Shown here one piece after another: positions 43,142 to 54,370 of a stretch of 64,000 nt of DNA; the first letter of the stretch is position 1, and each line of letters opens with the position of its first letter. Source of the stretch: Cricetomys ansorgei (Eukaryota; Chordata; Mammalia; Rodentia; Nesomyidae); the NCBI GenBank assembly GCA_026225945.1, contig JAMJFZ010003746.1:3592501-3656500 (forward strand). Direction: 5' to 3'. The notes beneath the pieces are model-generated. The model did no database searches. It was not told the origin of the DNA and saw nothing but the letters and a program-made list of their open reading frames with translations. The translations under genes and the position numbers were made by a program.

Positions 43142-43502
43142 CTTTGAGGCTTGTGAAACCCGTTTTCCAGGGCTGTGTGGTGAGGAGGTTGAAGGACCCG
43201 GCCTCCCAGAGCCTGCCCGGGTGCAAATCCCAATAACTCTAATACTTAAGTATTAGTAATTTTAAAAGCTGAGCGACCTGGGCAACATTACTTAACTGTT
43301 CTGACCCTGGATTATTAAAGAAAATAAAAGGCAAAATCAACACGAAACTGTCTAGCGTGGGCACTTAGAAAGAGGGAGGCTTCCAGCGCAGCCAGGTGTC
43401 AGGGACGGACAGTGGGCCTCACCCACCTTTGCACTGGCAGTACCTGGGCGCCTCTGCCTTGAGAATCTGATCCAGCCTGGAAACCAGACGCCAACCCAGC
43501 CC
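43142..43502. other. Non-coding, nothing recognised
   Basis: A short perfect palindrome-like aatacttaagtatt lies at 43240-43253. Confidence 0.45.
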
Positions 43503-43577
43503 CCACCCGTTGGGAATCAAGCCCACACACTAAAGGGAAGTAAGTGGTCTATCACCGAGCCACACCTCCAGGCCAGC
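43503..43577 (-). repeat. ID-type SINE remnant
   Basis: Antisense: gttgggaatcaagcccacac, gtctatcaccgagccacacc. Confidence 0.55.
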
Positions 43578-43980
43578 ACCTTCATTTCTGTTTGCTCCCA
43601 GCTGCTGCTGCTTCTACTTCAAACCCGCACTTGTTGAGAACCACATACAAGAAAGAATACAAGCTTAAGGATTTCCGTATGGGCACACAGCCCTTCAGAT
43701 CTGGGTACTCTGGGCAACTAATTTCTTGGAACCTACAAATTGAGGACTGGTTCTGCACACTATGAGAGCTGTGCCCCACAGGCAGCTCTGTCTTTATTTG
43801 TTACTTTTACTTGGCTCTTGAAAAGTGGATCGACCACCTAGCCGAGGTGGGCTGGGTAGACCCGGGGGAGTCCTGCTTTTGGGGAGCCCAAGAGCCAAAT
43901 GGGTGTGGAAACCTCAGAGCAAACTCTGGTCTTGGGTGGGTATTAGGGGAGAGCTGATAGATTCTTGGGCAGTTTGTGTG

Positions 43981-44042
43981 TGATAAATCCATTTTTAACT
44001 GTACAGCTCCTGATAAATCCATTTTTAACTGTACAGCTCCTG
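43981..44042. repeat. Exact tandem duplication, 30-bp period
   Basis: 43981-44010 and 44011-44040 are identical, with tg of a third copy. Each copy runs tgataaatccatttttaact then gtacagctcc. Confidence 0.98.
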
Positions 44043-44199
44043 AGTTGCCAGTCTTTTCTGAAGGCCACTGGCAAGAGCAACCCCCCCCCCCCGAGTTCCC
44101 CACGCTGGCCCTCCCTTCCAAGCCTCCCTGAACATTCTGCTCCCTCTTGTGAAGGACCAACCCTGTTGGCCCCTTGTCCTTCTCAGTTGGGCATCAAAG

Positions 44200-44535
44200 G
44201 ACTTGGATTCCGGCGGGGGCGGGGTGGGCGAGCTAACCTGGGCCTCCCGAGCTGTTTCCCGGCCTCCCCTGCTGGACAGCCGCAGCGGCGCAGCCCTTCC
44301 CCCGTAGGACCCGCCCCTCGCTCTTGAGGCCCAGGCCTGGGCCCTGGGGCGAAAGCCTGAGCCTCCCAGGGAAACTGCACCCAAGGCTTCAGGAGATTTC
44401 GGGCCAGTCGGGGATTATCACCAGAATAGCACGCAAAAGACACCCCGCCCTGCTGCGGATTAGAGGCTGTGGATTTCTACGGGCAGGACTGCTGCTCTTG
44501 GCGTGGAAGGCATAGAAGGCGGCTCTGAGGCGGCC
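44200..44535. promoter_or_regulatory. CpG-rich block with GC boxes (possible promoter)
   Basis: Twelve CpG fall within about 110 bp (44205-44320), and CpG stays common to about 44535, whereas most of the window is CpG-poor. GC-box-like gggggcggggtgggc (44215) and acccgcccctc (44309) are present. No TATA box, initiation codon or first exon was recognised on either strand. It could be a small CpG-island promoter, perhaps for an alternative Ninj2 transcript; that is inference. Confidence 0.45.
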
Positions 44536-44989
44536 AGGGGCCTGCCCCAGCAGAGGGCTGCAGGAGTCTGTGCTTTTGTGGGGTTTGGCCTGAAGATAGT
44601 GACAGCACCGGGCCTGTCAGCCCTTCTTCGTGAGGGTCACAGCGGAGGGGAGTTCAGGGGAGAAAAGATACCCCTTGGGGTGGAGCAGGTTTCCCAACAC
44701 ACATCCCAAGCCACTCCACTGTCCCGGAGGTGATGTCCCTCATGTCTCACTCTGAAGATCTTTTCTTTTGTTTAAAAAAAAAGTGAAAAAAATAAAATAC
44801 TCTAACTCTGTAATCTTGGGCTGGGAGCACACTTGGTGCAAGAGCACTGTGTAGAACACTTGAGACTCTAAGACGCCACCCCCACCAGACACTGAAGCGT
44901 GCGTTGTACACTAAACTCAAGCAAGCCTCTAAGCTGGGCACCGTGGGACCCGAGAATATGCAGGGAGGATCTAAAGGGTAGAGACGGTA
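44536..44989. other. Non-coding, nothing firm
   Basis: No exon or clear SINE. Confidence 0.4.
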
Positions 44990-45096
44990 GTCGGGCATGA
45001 CCGTACAAGCCTGTGATCCAAGCATTAGAGTAGCAGAAACAGAAAGGTCCTAAGTTCAAGACCAGCCCGGGCTATGCAGTGAGACCTGCCCCAAAG
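44990..45096 (+). repeat. B1-like SINE
   Basis: Sense: gtagtcgggcatgaccgtac, tcaagaccagcccgggctat, gagacctgccccaaag. Confidence 0.7.
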
Positions 45097-45785
45097 GGGT
45101 GGGGAAGACTCAGCAGAGGGAGCCATCTAGAGGCTTAAAGAAGACCAAAGGCCAGCACGGACCTAAGTCTGTAGGTACCTTGCGGGGTGTACCTAGAGAA
45201 GGGACCTAGAAGAGAGGGGACACCTCCCCCGGGGGCACAGGGCAGACAGGGCTCCAGAAGCAGGCGGGAAGGGTGGAGTGTGTTTCGGGAGCGGTGAGTA
45301 ACGTGTGGCATTGCTTCTCAACATCCTGCTCCAGGCATAGGCAGAGCCTTCAAGATGGTTAGCTGTCAGCCACCCCCTTGGGGAAGGGTGGGGAGAGAAG
45401 TAGGAGACAGGCTGGAGAGAGGAGTGACCCAGAAAGCAGAAGGTTGCAGCAAACGTACAGGAGCAGGGACCCTGGCCACAGTGTCATCAGGCTTCCGGAA
45501 CACTCCCGTGCTGGGAAGCTGGTGTGGGATGCCATGGCTTGGGCGCGGTCAGAGGCTGCTCAAGCGGCAGAGAGAGACATTGCCAGTCCCTGGGGCTTGT
45601 GGAAAAGCTAAATGGTGCCTACACCAAAAGCTGGACTGGGACAGGCCCTGAGTCAGAAAAGATTACTTAAAATGCCTGTAGGACCTCATGTGGGAGTCTT
45701 TTCCTGGGGGGGGCACTTATCTTGTATATGTTCAGTATTTCTCAAGGGCCTACCTTCCCCCTCTTTATCCCTTCCCTCCCCTTTC
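45097..45785. other. Non-coding, nothing recognised
   Basis: GC-rich in parts; no exon with a family match. Confidence 0.4.
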
Positions 45786-45857
45786 TTGTTGGTCCTCAAA
45801 CCCAAGGCCTCATGAATAATAGGCAAACATTATACAAGGGAGCATGAGCTACAGCTG
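45786..45857 (-). repeat. ID-type SINE, diverged
   Basis: Antisense: ggtcctcaaacccaaggcct, aataggcaaacattatacaa. Confidence 0.6.
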
Positions 45858-46104
45858 CTCACAGCACACCCGACAGATGTTCCCAGATACCCGAGTCCCC
45901 TCTTAACATTTTGAATCCAAGCTTTACTTTCAAGTCTGTCTTTGCTGCCCACATCAGTGCAAAAGTTGGGGACACAGCCCTCCATCTCAGGACAGTCTGG
46001 AGGGACCCTCACTGGGGCAGAAGGCTAGATCTGCTTTGAGCAATGTGCCCTTACCAGACTATGCGATCGCCATCTTTCATCTTACACCACGCATCTTATC
46101 TTTA

Positions 46105-46206
46105 GGGTTCTTTGTTTCGTTTTGTTTCTTTCCCAGGCTGTCCTTGCTAGCCTCCTATCTCAGCCTCCTGAGTGCTGGGATCGAAGCCATATGCCACCAT
46201 GTGCTG
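46105..46206 (-). repeat. B1-like SINE
   Basis: Antisense: cccaggctgtccttgctagc, cctcctgagtgctgggatcg. Confidence 0.8.
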
Positions 46207-46289
46207 CTCATATGTTTACTGTTACAGCTGAAGCATTTTCTTGGCTTCTGGAACATTGTAAGGGAGGGGTTAAATTACAGACTCCAGTA

Positions 46290-46425
46290 TGGGGGCCCGG
46301 GACTCTGCTGTGTGATTTTGGGAGAGTCACTTGGGCTCTCTACGTTTTTCTCACTAGATGGTGATACTCTCACCTACTTTGCAGAGCTATGTGAGGACTA
46401 AGCTGACTCATGTCCTATGTTTAAA
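46290..46425 (+). repeat. MIR
   Basis: Sense: ctgctgtgtgattttgggag, agtcacttgggctctctacg, agctatgtgaggactaagct. Confidence 0.7.
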
Positions 46426-47441
46426 GCTGTGCCACATGTCAGGTATGTCCTCCATCACCATGAGCTACATGGTTCCAGTGTGTTGGATACACGGCTACAC
46501 AGTATGCTAGGGCTCCTTGGTTCTGGTGTGTGTACCACGAAGTTGGGGCAGGCTCATCACATGCCCACGCTGAAGTCTGACAGGGCAGTAGAGCACTCTG
46601 CTACCTACTTAAAACCCCTTAGTGGAATAGTTTTCCTGAAGTCATCTTTTAAACAACCACTCTGTCTGGGCTGGACCCACCCTTTCCTGGGATGGGAAAT
46701 CAACCTCTAGAGCCTGGCACTCACCACCAATTTTCCAGGAGCTCCTGGCATTCCTAGGTAGACTGTCATTTTGAGGCCAACTGAAAGGTCATCACTGGCC
46801 ACAGTTCCTTTGGACCTACTTTGTGCACAGCCTGGGTTTGAGCTGACTTGCAGAAAGACTGCCCACATGGCTTTTCTCAAAACTGACAGCAGTGACTCAC
46901 CCAAAGGTCACCAGTGCCTGGAGCTGCATGGGGCAAAGTGATTCACTCTCTCTACCCTGGCCTGGCCCCACAGCTGCCTGGCCTCAATACCTCTCAGCGG
47001 ATATCCTGAACCCTGAAAACTCTCCACCCAGAGGAGGGGCCTCCCCGTTCTTAGATGGCTTTGCTAAAAAGAACTCAACTCCTTGCTTGCACAAAGACCA
47101 GGTTGGGATTTCTGGCCTACTCACACTTCAGGGACAGAGCAGGGAAGGGACCTAGTCTCCACCTATCAGCTTCCTGGTCTGCACCTCCTCTCAGTGCTCA
47201 CTGTACTGGGCTCTAGGACCTCTGTAGCCTCTTGATAGAACAGTTACTTATCCAACTTCCATGGCACACATATACATGCACGCTGAGGCAGCATCCCTGT
47301 AATTGTGTTTCTAAGAAAGAGCAGAATGAGCCGGCGGACATCATGGTCCCTGATAACCAGAATGTCAACAAACAGTGTGACAACATGTTTACTCTCCGTT
47401 AAGAGAGGCAGTTCCTTCCTGTCCAGCTTTGTTTTGTAAAG
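46426..47441. other. Repeat-poor non-coding stretch
   Basis: About 1 kb without a SINE; no exon recognised. Confidence 0.45.
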
Positions 47442-47616
47442 AAGCAGGCAGTGGTGACATATGTCCTCAATCCCAGCTCTCAGGAGGCAGAGGCAGGCGG
47501 ATTTCCGAGTTCCAGGCCAGCCTGGTCTACAGAGTGAGTTCCAAGTCAGCCAGGGCTACACAGAGAAACCCTGTCTCAAAACAAAATAAAACAAACATTA
47601 ATAATAATAATAATAA
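47442..47616 (+). repeat. B1 SINE with (TAA)n tail
   Basis: Sense: aagcaggcagtggtgacata, ttccaggccagcctggtcta, end gaaaccctgtctc; tail contains about six TAA units. Confidence 0.94.
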
Positions 47617-48601
47617 ACAAAGATGAAGGGCTGAACAAGCAAGCTGGCTTGACGGTCTTGGGAGTCGGCTGGGGCCTGGCGAGAGGGTGAAGGGATTTGT
47701 AAGCTGGAAGGTGAGACAAGAAGAGGGAATCAGGCCTTTGGTGTGCTCACCCCTACCCATCCTAATCACCAAACCATGTGCTGTTAGGTCCTGGAGGCAC
47801 TCTGGGTTTACTGCTACTCCCTCTGCAGCCCCCTGCTCCAACTCACACCAATGCCGGTGACCTTCAGGTTCCCAGGCATCCCTGGCTGGCAGGATTCTCA
47901 GAGTGTGCACCTTGAACAGGGCCTCTAGGGTCTAGCCTTGGACTCAGTGTCCCGCTGTTAGTGAGTAAAAGTGAAGGGCTAAAGAGAGCAGGCACTAAGA
48001 GCCCCTGAGAGGCGGGGCATTGTGAGACAGTGCCCCACTAGGGGAAGAATGAGAGCAGCTTGGATTCTGTCTTTACTCCTGGGGAAGGAAAGTCTCATTC
48101 TGCCTCTCTGCAGCCCCCACTCCTCCAGGGGCCTGGTTTTCCTCCTGTTCTGTAGATAGGAAACTGAGTACCCACACTCTGGGTAGAACTGAGTCCCAAA
48201 GCCAGGAGCCCAGGCTCATGGACCCTCCCTATCAGGGTTTGAACTGCATAGGGGCTTCCAGCCCCTGGTGCGAGTTCTGCAGACAGGCCCTGCATGCTGT
48301 CCCTTGGCCATGGGAGAAGCCAAGACAAGTAGGAGCCAGGGATTCTGAGTCCATGAAACAAGAATGACTCATGCTGAGTAGCTCTGCTCCCTGATCCAGC
48401 CCACATTCCCGGGCCTTTGTTCTGACCCGCCTGGGCTCTGGCCTTAAAGGGCCAGATCTTCATCCTGTGTCCCTCCCTTAGCCAGATCCCTGGCAAAGTT
48501 GCTAATAGGCTTGGGGGCTAAGGAGAGGAGAATGCTACACTGCAGGGTTTAGGTGAACAGCCAACCCCATCCTCAGGCCAAGCAGAGTGTGGGAAGGTAT
48601 G

Positions 48602-48603
<2 letters not shown>
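47617..48603. other. Repeat-poor non-coding stretch
   Basis: About 1 kb, no SINE, no exon recognised. Confidence 0.45.

Positions 48604-48645
<42 letters not shown>
48604..48645. repeat. (GT)n microsatellite
   Basis: About 20 GT units. Confidence 0.97.
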
Positions 48646-48821
48646 CTTTTTCTCACTTGCAAAGGTCTACAGAGAGGACCCTCTTCAAAGCCACTTCCTC
48701 CAGGGCTCACAGCAGCTCCCTCTGACCACTCCTTCCTCCCTGGGCTTCAGGTCTACTGCAGTTTCCACCTAGGATCCCTCGATCACCCCACCCTGACCCA
48801 GCTTCTTGTTGCTTTATATTT

Positions 48822-48935
48822 CTTTGTTTTGTTTTGATATCTTGCTGTGTGACCCAGGATGGCCTGAAGTTCACAATCCTCCTGCCTCAACCTGCCATGT
48901 GTTAGCATTACAGGTAATACCACCAAGTTTAGCTA
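48822..48935 (-). repeat. B1-like SINE
   Basis: Antisense: tgtgtgacccaggatggcct, aatcctcctgcctcaacctg. Confidence 0.75.
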
Positions 48936-49685
48936 GCCTTCGTTTCCTTTAACTGTTCCTTGTCTGGTAGGTTCTAGGCTCTCCACTTGTGTTGTCTTCA
49001 GGAGCAGGTTTCCCAGTTTCCACCACAATCCTGCCCTGTCATGTGGTAGTGGGTGGCGTGGGGGTGGGGGGTTCTTTCTTGGGGCTGAACTATCACCCTG
49101 ACACTCAAAACCCAAGCAGCTTCTTTGAACCTTGCACGCCACCCTGTGGACACAGGAGAACTGGCCTTCAGGAGATTAGCTCAGTTAAAAGCAAAATGAA
49201 AGTGAGACCTGAATTCAGGGAGGCCTAAACACCCCATGAGTCCCACATCCTCTGTAAAACAGGCTCTTAAAGAAACAGTGGCAAAAGGTAGAGAGGCTGG
49301 AGGCGGGACTCCACGGAGAATTCGTGATGTGCGTGTGTAAGGCTCTGGTAATACACACACAAGCATGAGAGAAACAGAGACAGAGAGTCAGAGATGGGGG
49401 CGGTTAGGGGGCAGGAGTTGGGGAGGAGGAAAGAGAGATATGTAGAAATTACAACACTTTTTGTAGAGATTTGGAAAGTCTGTTTCCCCATCCCTTCCGG
49501 TTCTCTATCCTTTATCCTCCTGGCCCCACCTACAGTCAATGTTCAAATGTGGCTAGAGGTTTAAATTAAGATTTTCCCACTGCAAGTTTTTAAAGCTAGC
49601 CAAGTCTAACAAGTCTTGAATCACATGTGAGCTGCATTTGGGAGGAACAAGGTCCTGGGGGAGGGCAGGGAGAGGCTTCTGAGCA
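48936..49685. other. Non-coding, nothing recognised
   Basis: No repeat beyond a GA-rich block near 49370-49440. Confidence 0.4.
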
Positions 49686-49718
<33 letters not shown>

Positions 49719-49729
49719 TGTGTGTGTGT

Positions 49730-49766
<37 letters not shown>
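49686..49766. repeat. (GT)n microsatellite with two TA breaks
   Basis: About 40 GT units. Confidence 0.97.
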
Positions 49767-50164
49767 GGGGGAAGCAGCCAGTAGGAGACTGCTGATCAGT
49801 TGAGTGATTGGTTGGTGTTCCTAGTGACTCAGAACACACCTTTACCAAATAGGCCAGGTCCCATGTGACCATTGGCCTTTGTGGGATTAGCCCTGGGATC
49901 CTTGGCTTTTAACTAACCAGGCCACCTGACCCCACACAGAGATTTGCTTGGACCTCACTGCTAAAGACTGTGGGCAAGGGGAGTGGCTTCCCCAGCCAGT
50001 CCTCAGACCCACACTGTCACCCCCTCCTCAGCCTCCTGCCCTAAGTAAATCCAGTGGGAAAAGCTCAGAGAAAGAGAGGAATATCCCAACTCTTCTGTGT
50101 CTACAGCTCTCTGTCCATTGTTCTCCAGGCTCTGAACCTTAGGGTGATTTGTGGGAGGCAGAGT
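49767..50164. other. Non-coding, nothing recognised
   Basis: No repeat or exon seen. Confidence 0.4.
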
Positions 50165-50217
50165 GTATAAGCCCAGGATAGCCTCGAACTTATATAGCAG
50201 AAGATGACTCTGAACTT
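50165..50217 (-). repeat. B1-like SINE fragment
   Basis: Antisense: aagcccaggatagcctcgaa and agatgactctgaac. Confidence 0.6.
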
Positions 50218-50272
50218 TTTCTTTTTCTCTCTGGGGTGTTGGGTTGTTTGTTTGTTTGTTTGTTTTCAAGAT

Positions 50273-50403
50273 TGGCAGGGCATGGTGGCCCATGTTTTTA
50301 ATCCCAGTACTCCAGAGACAGAAGCACAACGATTTCTGTGAGTTTTAGGCCAGCCTGGTCTACATAGCTAGTTCCAGGATAACAAGGACAACATGGTGAG
50401 ACC
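50273..50403 (+). repeat. B1 SINE
   Basis: Sense: ttggcagggcatggtggccc, ttttaggccagcctggtcta; followed by a CT then CA run. Confidence 0.9.
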
Positions 50404-50423
50404 CTCTCTCTCTTTCTTCTCTG

Positions 50424-50482
<59 letters not shown>

Positions 50483-50483
50483 A
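50403..50483. repeat. (CT)n-(CA)n compound run
   Basis: About 58 bases of CT/CTTT units then about 11 CA units. Confidence 0.96.
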
Positions 50484-50686
50484 CACACTATCTGGGTGTT
50501 CTGTTTGTCTGCATGTACGTTAAGTGCACCGCGTGCTTGCAGGGAGTCTGGAAGCGGGTACTGGATCCCTGGATCTAGAGTTAGAGATGATTGTGATCCA
50601 CCATGTAGGTGCTGTGTACCAAACCTGTGTCTTCTGCAAGAGCAGCAAGTGTTCTTAACAGCTAAGCTATCACTCCAACCCCTGGG
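50484..50686 (-). repeat. B2 SINE
   Basis: Antisense: ctgtttgtctgcatgtacgt, caccatgtaggtgctgtgta, gctaagctatcactccaacc. Confidence 0.92.
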
Positions 50687-51253
50687 TTTTGCTTTTCAAT
50701 TTTGTTTTTTCTTAGCCTTAGGGGGACTTGAATTGACTTCATCGTTTTGTAAATGTGAATTTCATGAATTAAGGAAGATGTCCTCGCATTTGCCATGGAC
50801 TTCTAACTGTGAAACAGCTCTGGCTCAGGCGCACAGCCTTGGAGTTCCCGGTCCTTCTTCAGCTTCTAGCAGTTTTAGTTATCGATAGTGTTGTCAGCCA
50901 TGGCTACAAAGCAAACATTGTCACTACAAAATCACAGCACAGGCAGGGAGAGAGGAGCTAGCTGAAGAGACGCAACACAGTGTTCCTCCTGCACGCCTGA
51001 AAACAGAAGAAAGCCAGCAACCCTAGGCTGTGGTCGCTGCTCCAGCTCAGGGGTTCTGTGAAGCCCTCTCTAGCCGGGGAGCAACAGGGCAACTGAGTGA
51101 TCAGTTGTTGAGTTGGGTGCTATTTTAATCCCTCAGCAACGCCTTCAAACATTGCAACTCTGCTCTCTCTTCTCCACACAGCTCAGGGAAGGGCTTAATG
51201 TTCCATTTGCAACGAGGGCTACCCATATTTGAACATCTTATAGATGAGTAAAT
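50687..51253. other. Non-coding, nothing recognised
   Basis: No repeat or exon seen. Confidence 0.4.
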
Positions 51254-51512
51254 TTGTATGTGTGGAGGGATACGCATGCACGCGCTCGTGGAGGTCAGAG
51301 CTCAAAGTCCGGTGTCTTCCCTAATCATTTTTCACTTTCTTTGAGACAGTCTTTCACCAAACCAGAGCTGGCCCTCAGACTCCAGAATCTGTCTAGCTCT
51401 GCTCCCTGCCCCGACCCCGGGCTTGGCTGTTACGTGACTGTTGGGGATCTGAACTCAGGTCTTCATGCTTGCATGGCAGGCACTTCACCAACTAAGCCAC
51501 CTCCTCGGTCCT
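51254..51512 (-). repeat. B3/B4-like long SINE
   Basis: Antisense: gtggaggtcagagctcaaag, ctttgagacagtctttcacc, then gatctgaactcaggtcttca and aactaagccacctcctcggt. Confidence 0.65.
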
Positions 51513-52107
51513 CCTGCCTCTGCCTCTGGAGAGTGCTAGTCAGAAACTGGGAGTCCCTGGTAGGCATCGCCTAGCCGTATTATTGCCCTCTTCTTATGTG
51601 TCTGCCAGGACTCTAACTCCTAGTCTTTTCCAGGCTTTCTCTCCCACCGGCAGGCCCGCTGCTGATGGACTGGCTCAACCAGGTCAAGACCAGATCTGCA
51701 CCACTACATGACAGTTGCTGGCCAGTGCAGCCACCACATCTGTCTTTAAACTGACCACTCTAAACCAAAGGAGGAAAACTCCAGAGACTTTAAAACCCCA
51801 GCCCTCGAGAAGAGACTGTGCTTTCCAGCTTTCTGAACACCCCCAACCCAACCCAACCTACCCCACTTTTCGGAAGATCTCTGTGTGTCTGCTGTGTGTG
51901 TCTCCTCACCAGTGACTGTCTTTCTTCCACTGCTGATTCTGTCTGCTGCCGTCTGAGGGCTCTGAGATTTCTCTGCTGCTACCTGTTGCAGTCCAGATTT
52001 TTCCTGCCTTTTCATTCTTTAGCTGGCAGAGAAAACAAACCTAATCAAGACCCCTAGACTGTTTGTCACTAGGATTACAAGTGTGTGTCACCAGGATCCT
52101 TTTGTGG
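51513..52107. other. Non-coding, nothing recognised
   Basis: Short CCCAA-type units lie near 51841-51860. Confidence 0.4.
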
Positions 52108-52176
52108 TTCACTGGGGATCAAATCCAGGGCTTTATGGATGCTAGGTAAGCACTCTACCAACTGAATGACAGCTGG
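52108..52176 (-). repeat. ID-type SINE
   Basis: Antisense: actggggatcaaatccaggg, ggatgctaggtaagcactct. Confidence 0.82.
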
Positions 52177-52461
52177 AGGGCCTTCGGTCTGATTTTGATG
52201 CTGTGAAAAGTGACTGGTAATCAGGGCCTGCTGTGAGCAGCCTGTAGCAAGGCGAGTCTAGACCAGGGCGGGTGTGGGTAGTGACTGCCTCCTCTAACTT
52301 TGGGGGCACTCAGTGTTAAGTCTTCCAGGCAGGTGTGCTCAGTCTGTATTTAATGAGGGGTCCCTGTAAATCTCCAGTCTCATCCCCTGGCCAAGGTAAA
52401 CCTGATTGTCCCTCGCCTCCTCTCATGCATCCCACCCTGCCTAAAGCTAGTGTGTATCCTT

Positions 52462-52560
52462 CTGCTGGATGGCTGAGGCAGAAAGATGACAAATTTGACT
52501 CTAGCCTGGGCTACAAATAGAAAGATCCTATCTAAAATATACAATAATAAATAAATAAAC
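52462..52560 (+). repeat. B1-like SINE, 5' truncated
   Basis: Sense: ggatggctgaggcagaaaga, gactctagcctgggctacaa; AATA-type tail. Confidence 0.72.
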
Positions 52561-52639
52561 CCGAAGCAGGACAAACCCAAAACAAATAAACACAGGGGTT
52601 TGGATGTGTGAGTGCAGATTTTGTTTGTTTCTTTTTGTT

Positions 52640-52754
52640 CTTTGTTGAGGCAGAGTCACTTTGTATGTAGTCCAGGTTAGCCTTGAATTTCAAGTGAGCC
52701 TATGCCTCAGCCTCCTGAGTATTGGGATTATAGGCATGAGCACCATGTTTAACT
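52640..52754 (-). repeat. B1-like SINE
   Basis: Antisense: gaggcagagtcactttgtat, tcagcctcctgagtattggg. Confidence 0.8.
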
Positions 52755-52807
52755 CCAAAAAGATCTTTAGGACACCTTGGGTGTACTTCTCAGTGTTTGT
52801 TTCTAGT

Positions 52808-52976
52808 TTTGTGTTTATCACCATCCTGTGTCTGTCATGCATGCCATGGCACATGTGTAGGTGTCGAGACAATTTCAGGAGTGGGTTTTTTCCTTCCACC
52901 GTGCATTCCAGGCATCGAACTCAGCTCCTCAGGCTCTGCACGGCAAGCACCCTTTCCTGCTGCGCCATCAGCCCTA
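52808..52976 (-). repeat. B3-type SINE
   Basis: Antisense: ccatggcacatgtgtaggtg, ttccttccaccgtgcattcc, gcatcgaactcagctcctca. Confidence 0.75.
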
Positions 52977-52977
52977 T

Positions 52978-53072
52978 TTTATTTTGAGACACACTTTAAC
53001 CCAGGTTGGCAATTGTCCTGTCTCAGCTTCTCAAGTGCTGGGATTTCAGGCGTAAGCTAGCACAGCTGGCTT
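52978..53072 (-). repeat. B1-like SINE
   Basis: Antisense: acccaggttggcaattgtcc, tcaagtgctgggatttcagg. Confidence 0.75.
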
Positions 53073-53269
53073 CCTTTAAAGCCCAAAGGTTCTGATTAAA
53101 CAGGCTTCTCTCTCTCAGATGTCCTCTGTATAATTATCTGTGTAACGGCGAGGATGGGGAGGGACATGAGTAGCCTGCTGGAATCACGCCGAGTACAAGA
53201 AGCATCCAACTCCCTGAAACTCAGGTCTCTCATCACACATACCCATCCGTCCCAGTCCATACACTCACA

Positions 53270-53358
53270 CAACAGTCTCTCCATCCACCCACTCACTCGT
53301 CCATCCACCCACTCACTCCTCCATCCATACCACGGCCCCACCCCACCCCACCCCACCC
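53270..53358. repeat. CCATCCACCCACTCACTC and CCCCA tandem units
   Basis: Two full units of an 18-bp repeat at about 53280-53320 with flanking partial copies, then four CCCCA pentamers. Confidence 0.85.
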
Positions 53359-53361
53359 ATG

Positions 53362-53442
53362 TTACATCCTGGAGATTGAATTTAGCTCATCAGGCTTTGC
53401 TTCAAGTACTTTTTATCCCCTGAGCCATCTCACTAACCCTTG
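53362..53442 (-). repeat. B3-type SINE fragment
   Basis: Antisense: gagattgaatttagctcatc, cctgagccatctcactaacc. Confidence 0.7.
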
Positions 53443-53444
53443 TG

Positions 53445-53550
53445 TTTTTGAGTCAGATTCTCATGTAGCTCAGGCTGGACCAAATCCTGCTCCTCTACCT
53501 CTGCCTTCCTATTTCTAGGCTCACAGGTGGCCACCACCACACCCTACTAG
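53445..53550 (-). repeat. B1-like SINE
   Basis: Antisense: tgtagctcaggctggaccaa, gtggccaccaccacaccc. Confidence 0.65.
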
Positions 53551-53807
53551 ATCACACTACTGAATTAGGGTCTCCCTGCTTCTGGCCTCTTCCAGCTCAA
53601 TATGCCCCAAGAACCATTGCCAAATTCCATCTCCCACATGCTCTGAGTGACTACAGAGGTCCTTTAGTAACCAGCGTCCCCCCTGACTTCCCTGGTCTAA
53701 ATAAGAGGTTCATAACATGCAGTCTGTATTGTGCTTCCAGCTTTTGGAGTTAGTGGTTTATACCTCAGTAATTAGAAATAAATAAATTTTAGAAATTAAT
53801 TTATTTC

Positions 53808-53882
53808 AGCAATAGCAGGGATTGAAACGAGGGCCCTGGGCATGCTGGGAGACTCTGTGCTACTGAATTATACCCCTAGTCT
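53808..53882 (-). repeat. ID-type SINE
   Basis: Antisense: agcagggattgaaacgaggg, ccctgggcatgctgggagac. Confidence 0.75.
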
Positions 53883-54370
53883 CCCAAAACAATTTTTAAA
53901 AATTAAGACCAGTATGTATTGCTGTGTACGTGAGTTTTCTAACACCCCATGGCAATAAGTGAACGCTGGAGTGGGGTTGATCTAGGATGACTAGGATGGG
54001 GTCAGCCCTTCTGGAGGAAGTGTCATTTCCATTTCACCCGGGCCTCAGTCTCTTTCTGTTGTCTTTCTTTGTCTGTCCCTGTGGAGGTGTAAGGGAACAG
54101 TGGCTCTCTGTGAAGAAGATATCACAACGCGGCGTTAATTCAGGGCTTAGCGGTCCATAGGGGTTCCACGCATCAATCCATCCATCCAATGGTCCATCTA
54201 CCACTTACCTGCTCATCCACCCAACCCTTCACTGGCTTTCAGGTCACAAGCTGAGCGGGGACGCCGCCACTGCCACCCATGAGGACATTCCGAGTCCCTT
54301 GGGAAGGGAATCAAAACCCCTGTCTTCTTCCCAGTTCCTCACAGCCCCTTTACTCGAACCTCTCTTACAG
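53883..54370 (+). other. Ninj2: End of Ninj2 upstream intron with acceptor
   Basis: Unique sequence with a short CCAT-type run (54175-54200). It ends in the polypyrimidine tract and AG at 54369-54370 that starts the Ninj2 coding exon. Confidence 0.7.

Noticed and set aside
54299..54370. In-frame extension upstream of the Ninj2 exon that could be an alternative N-terminus
   Set aside because: The frame has no ATG (it opens at TTG), and the sequence includes the polypyrimidine tract and AG of the splice acceptor.
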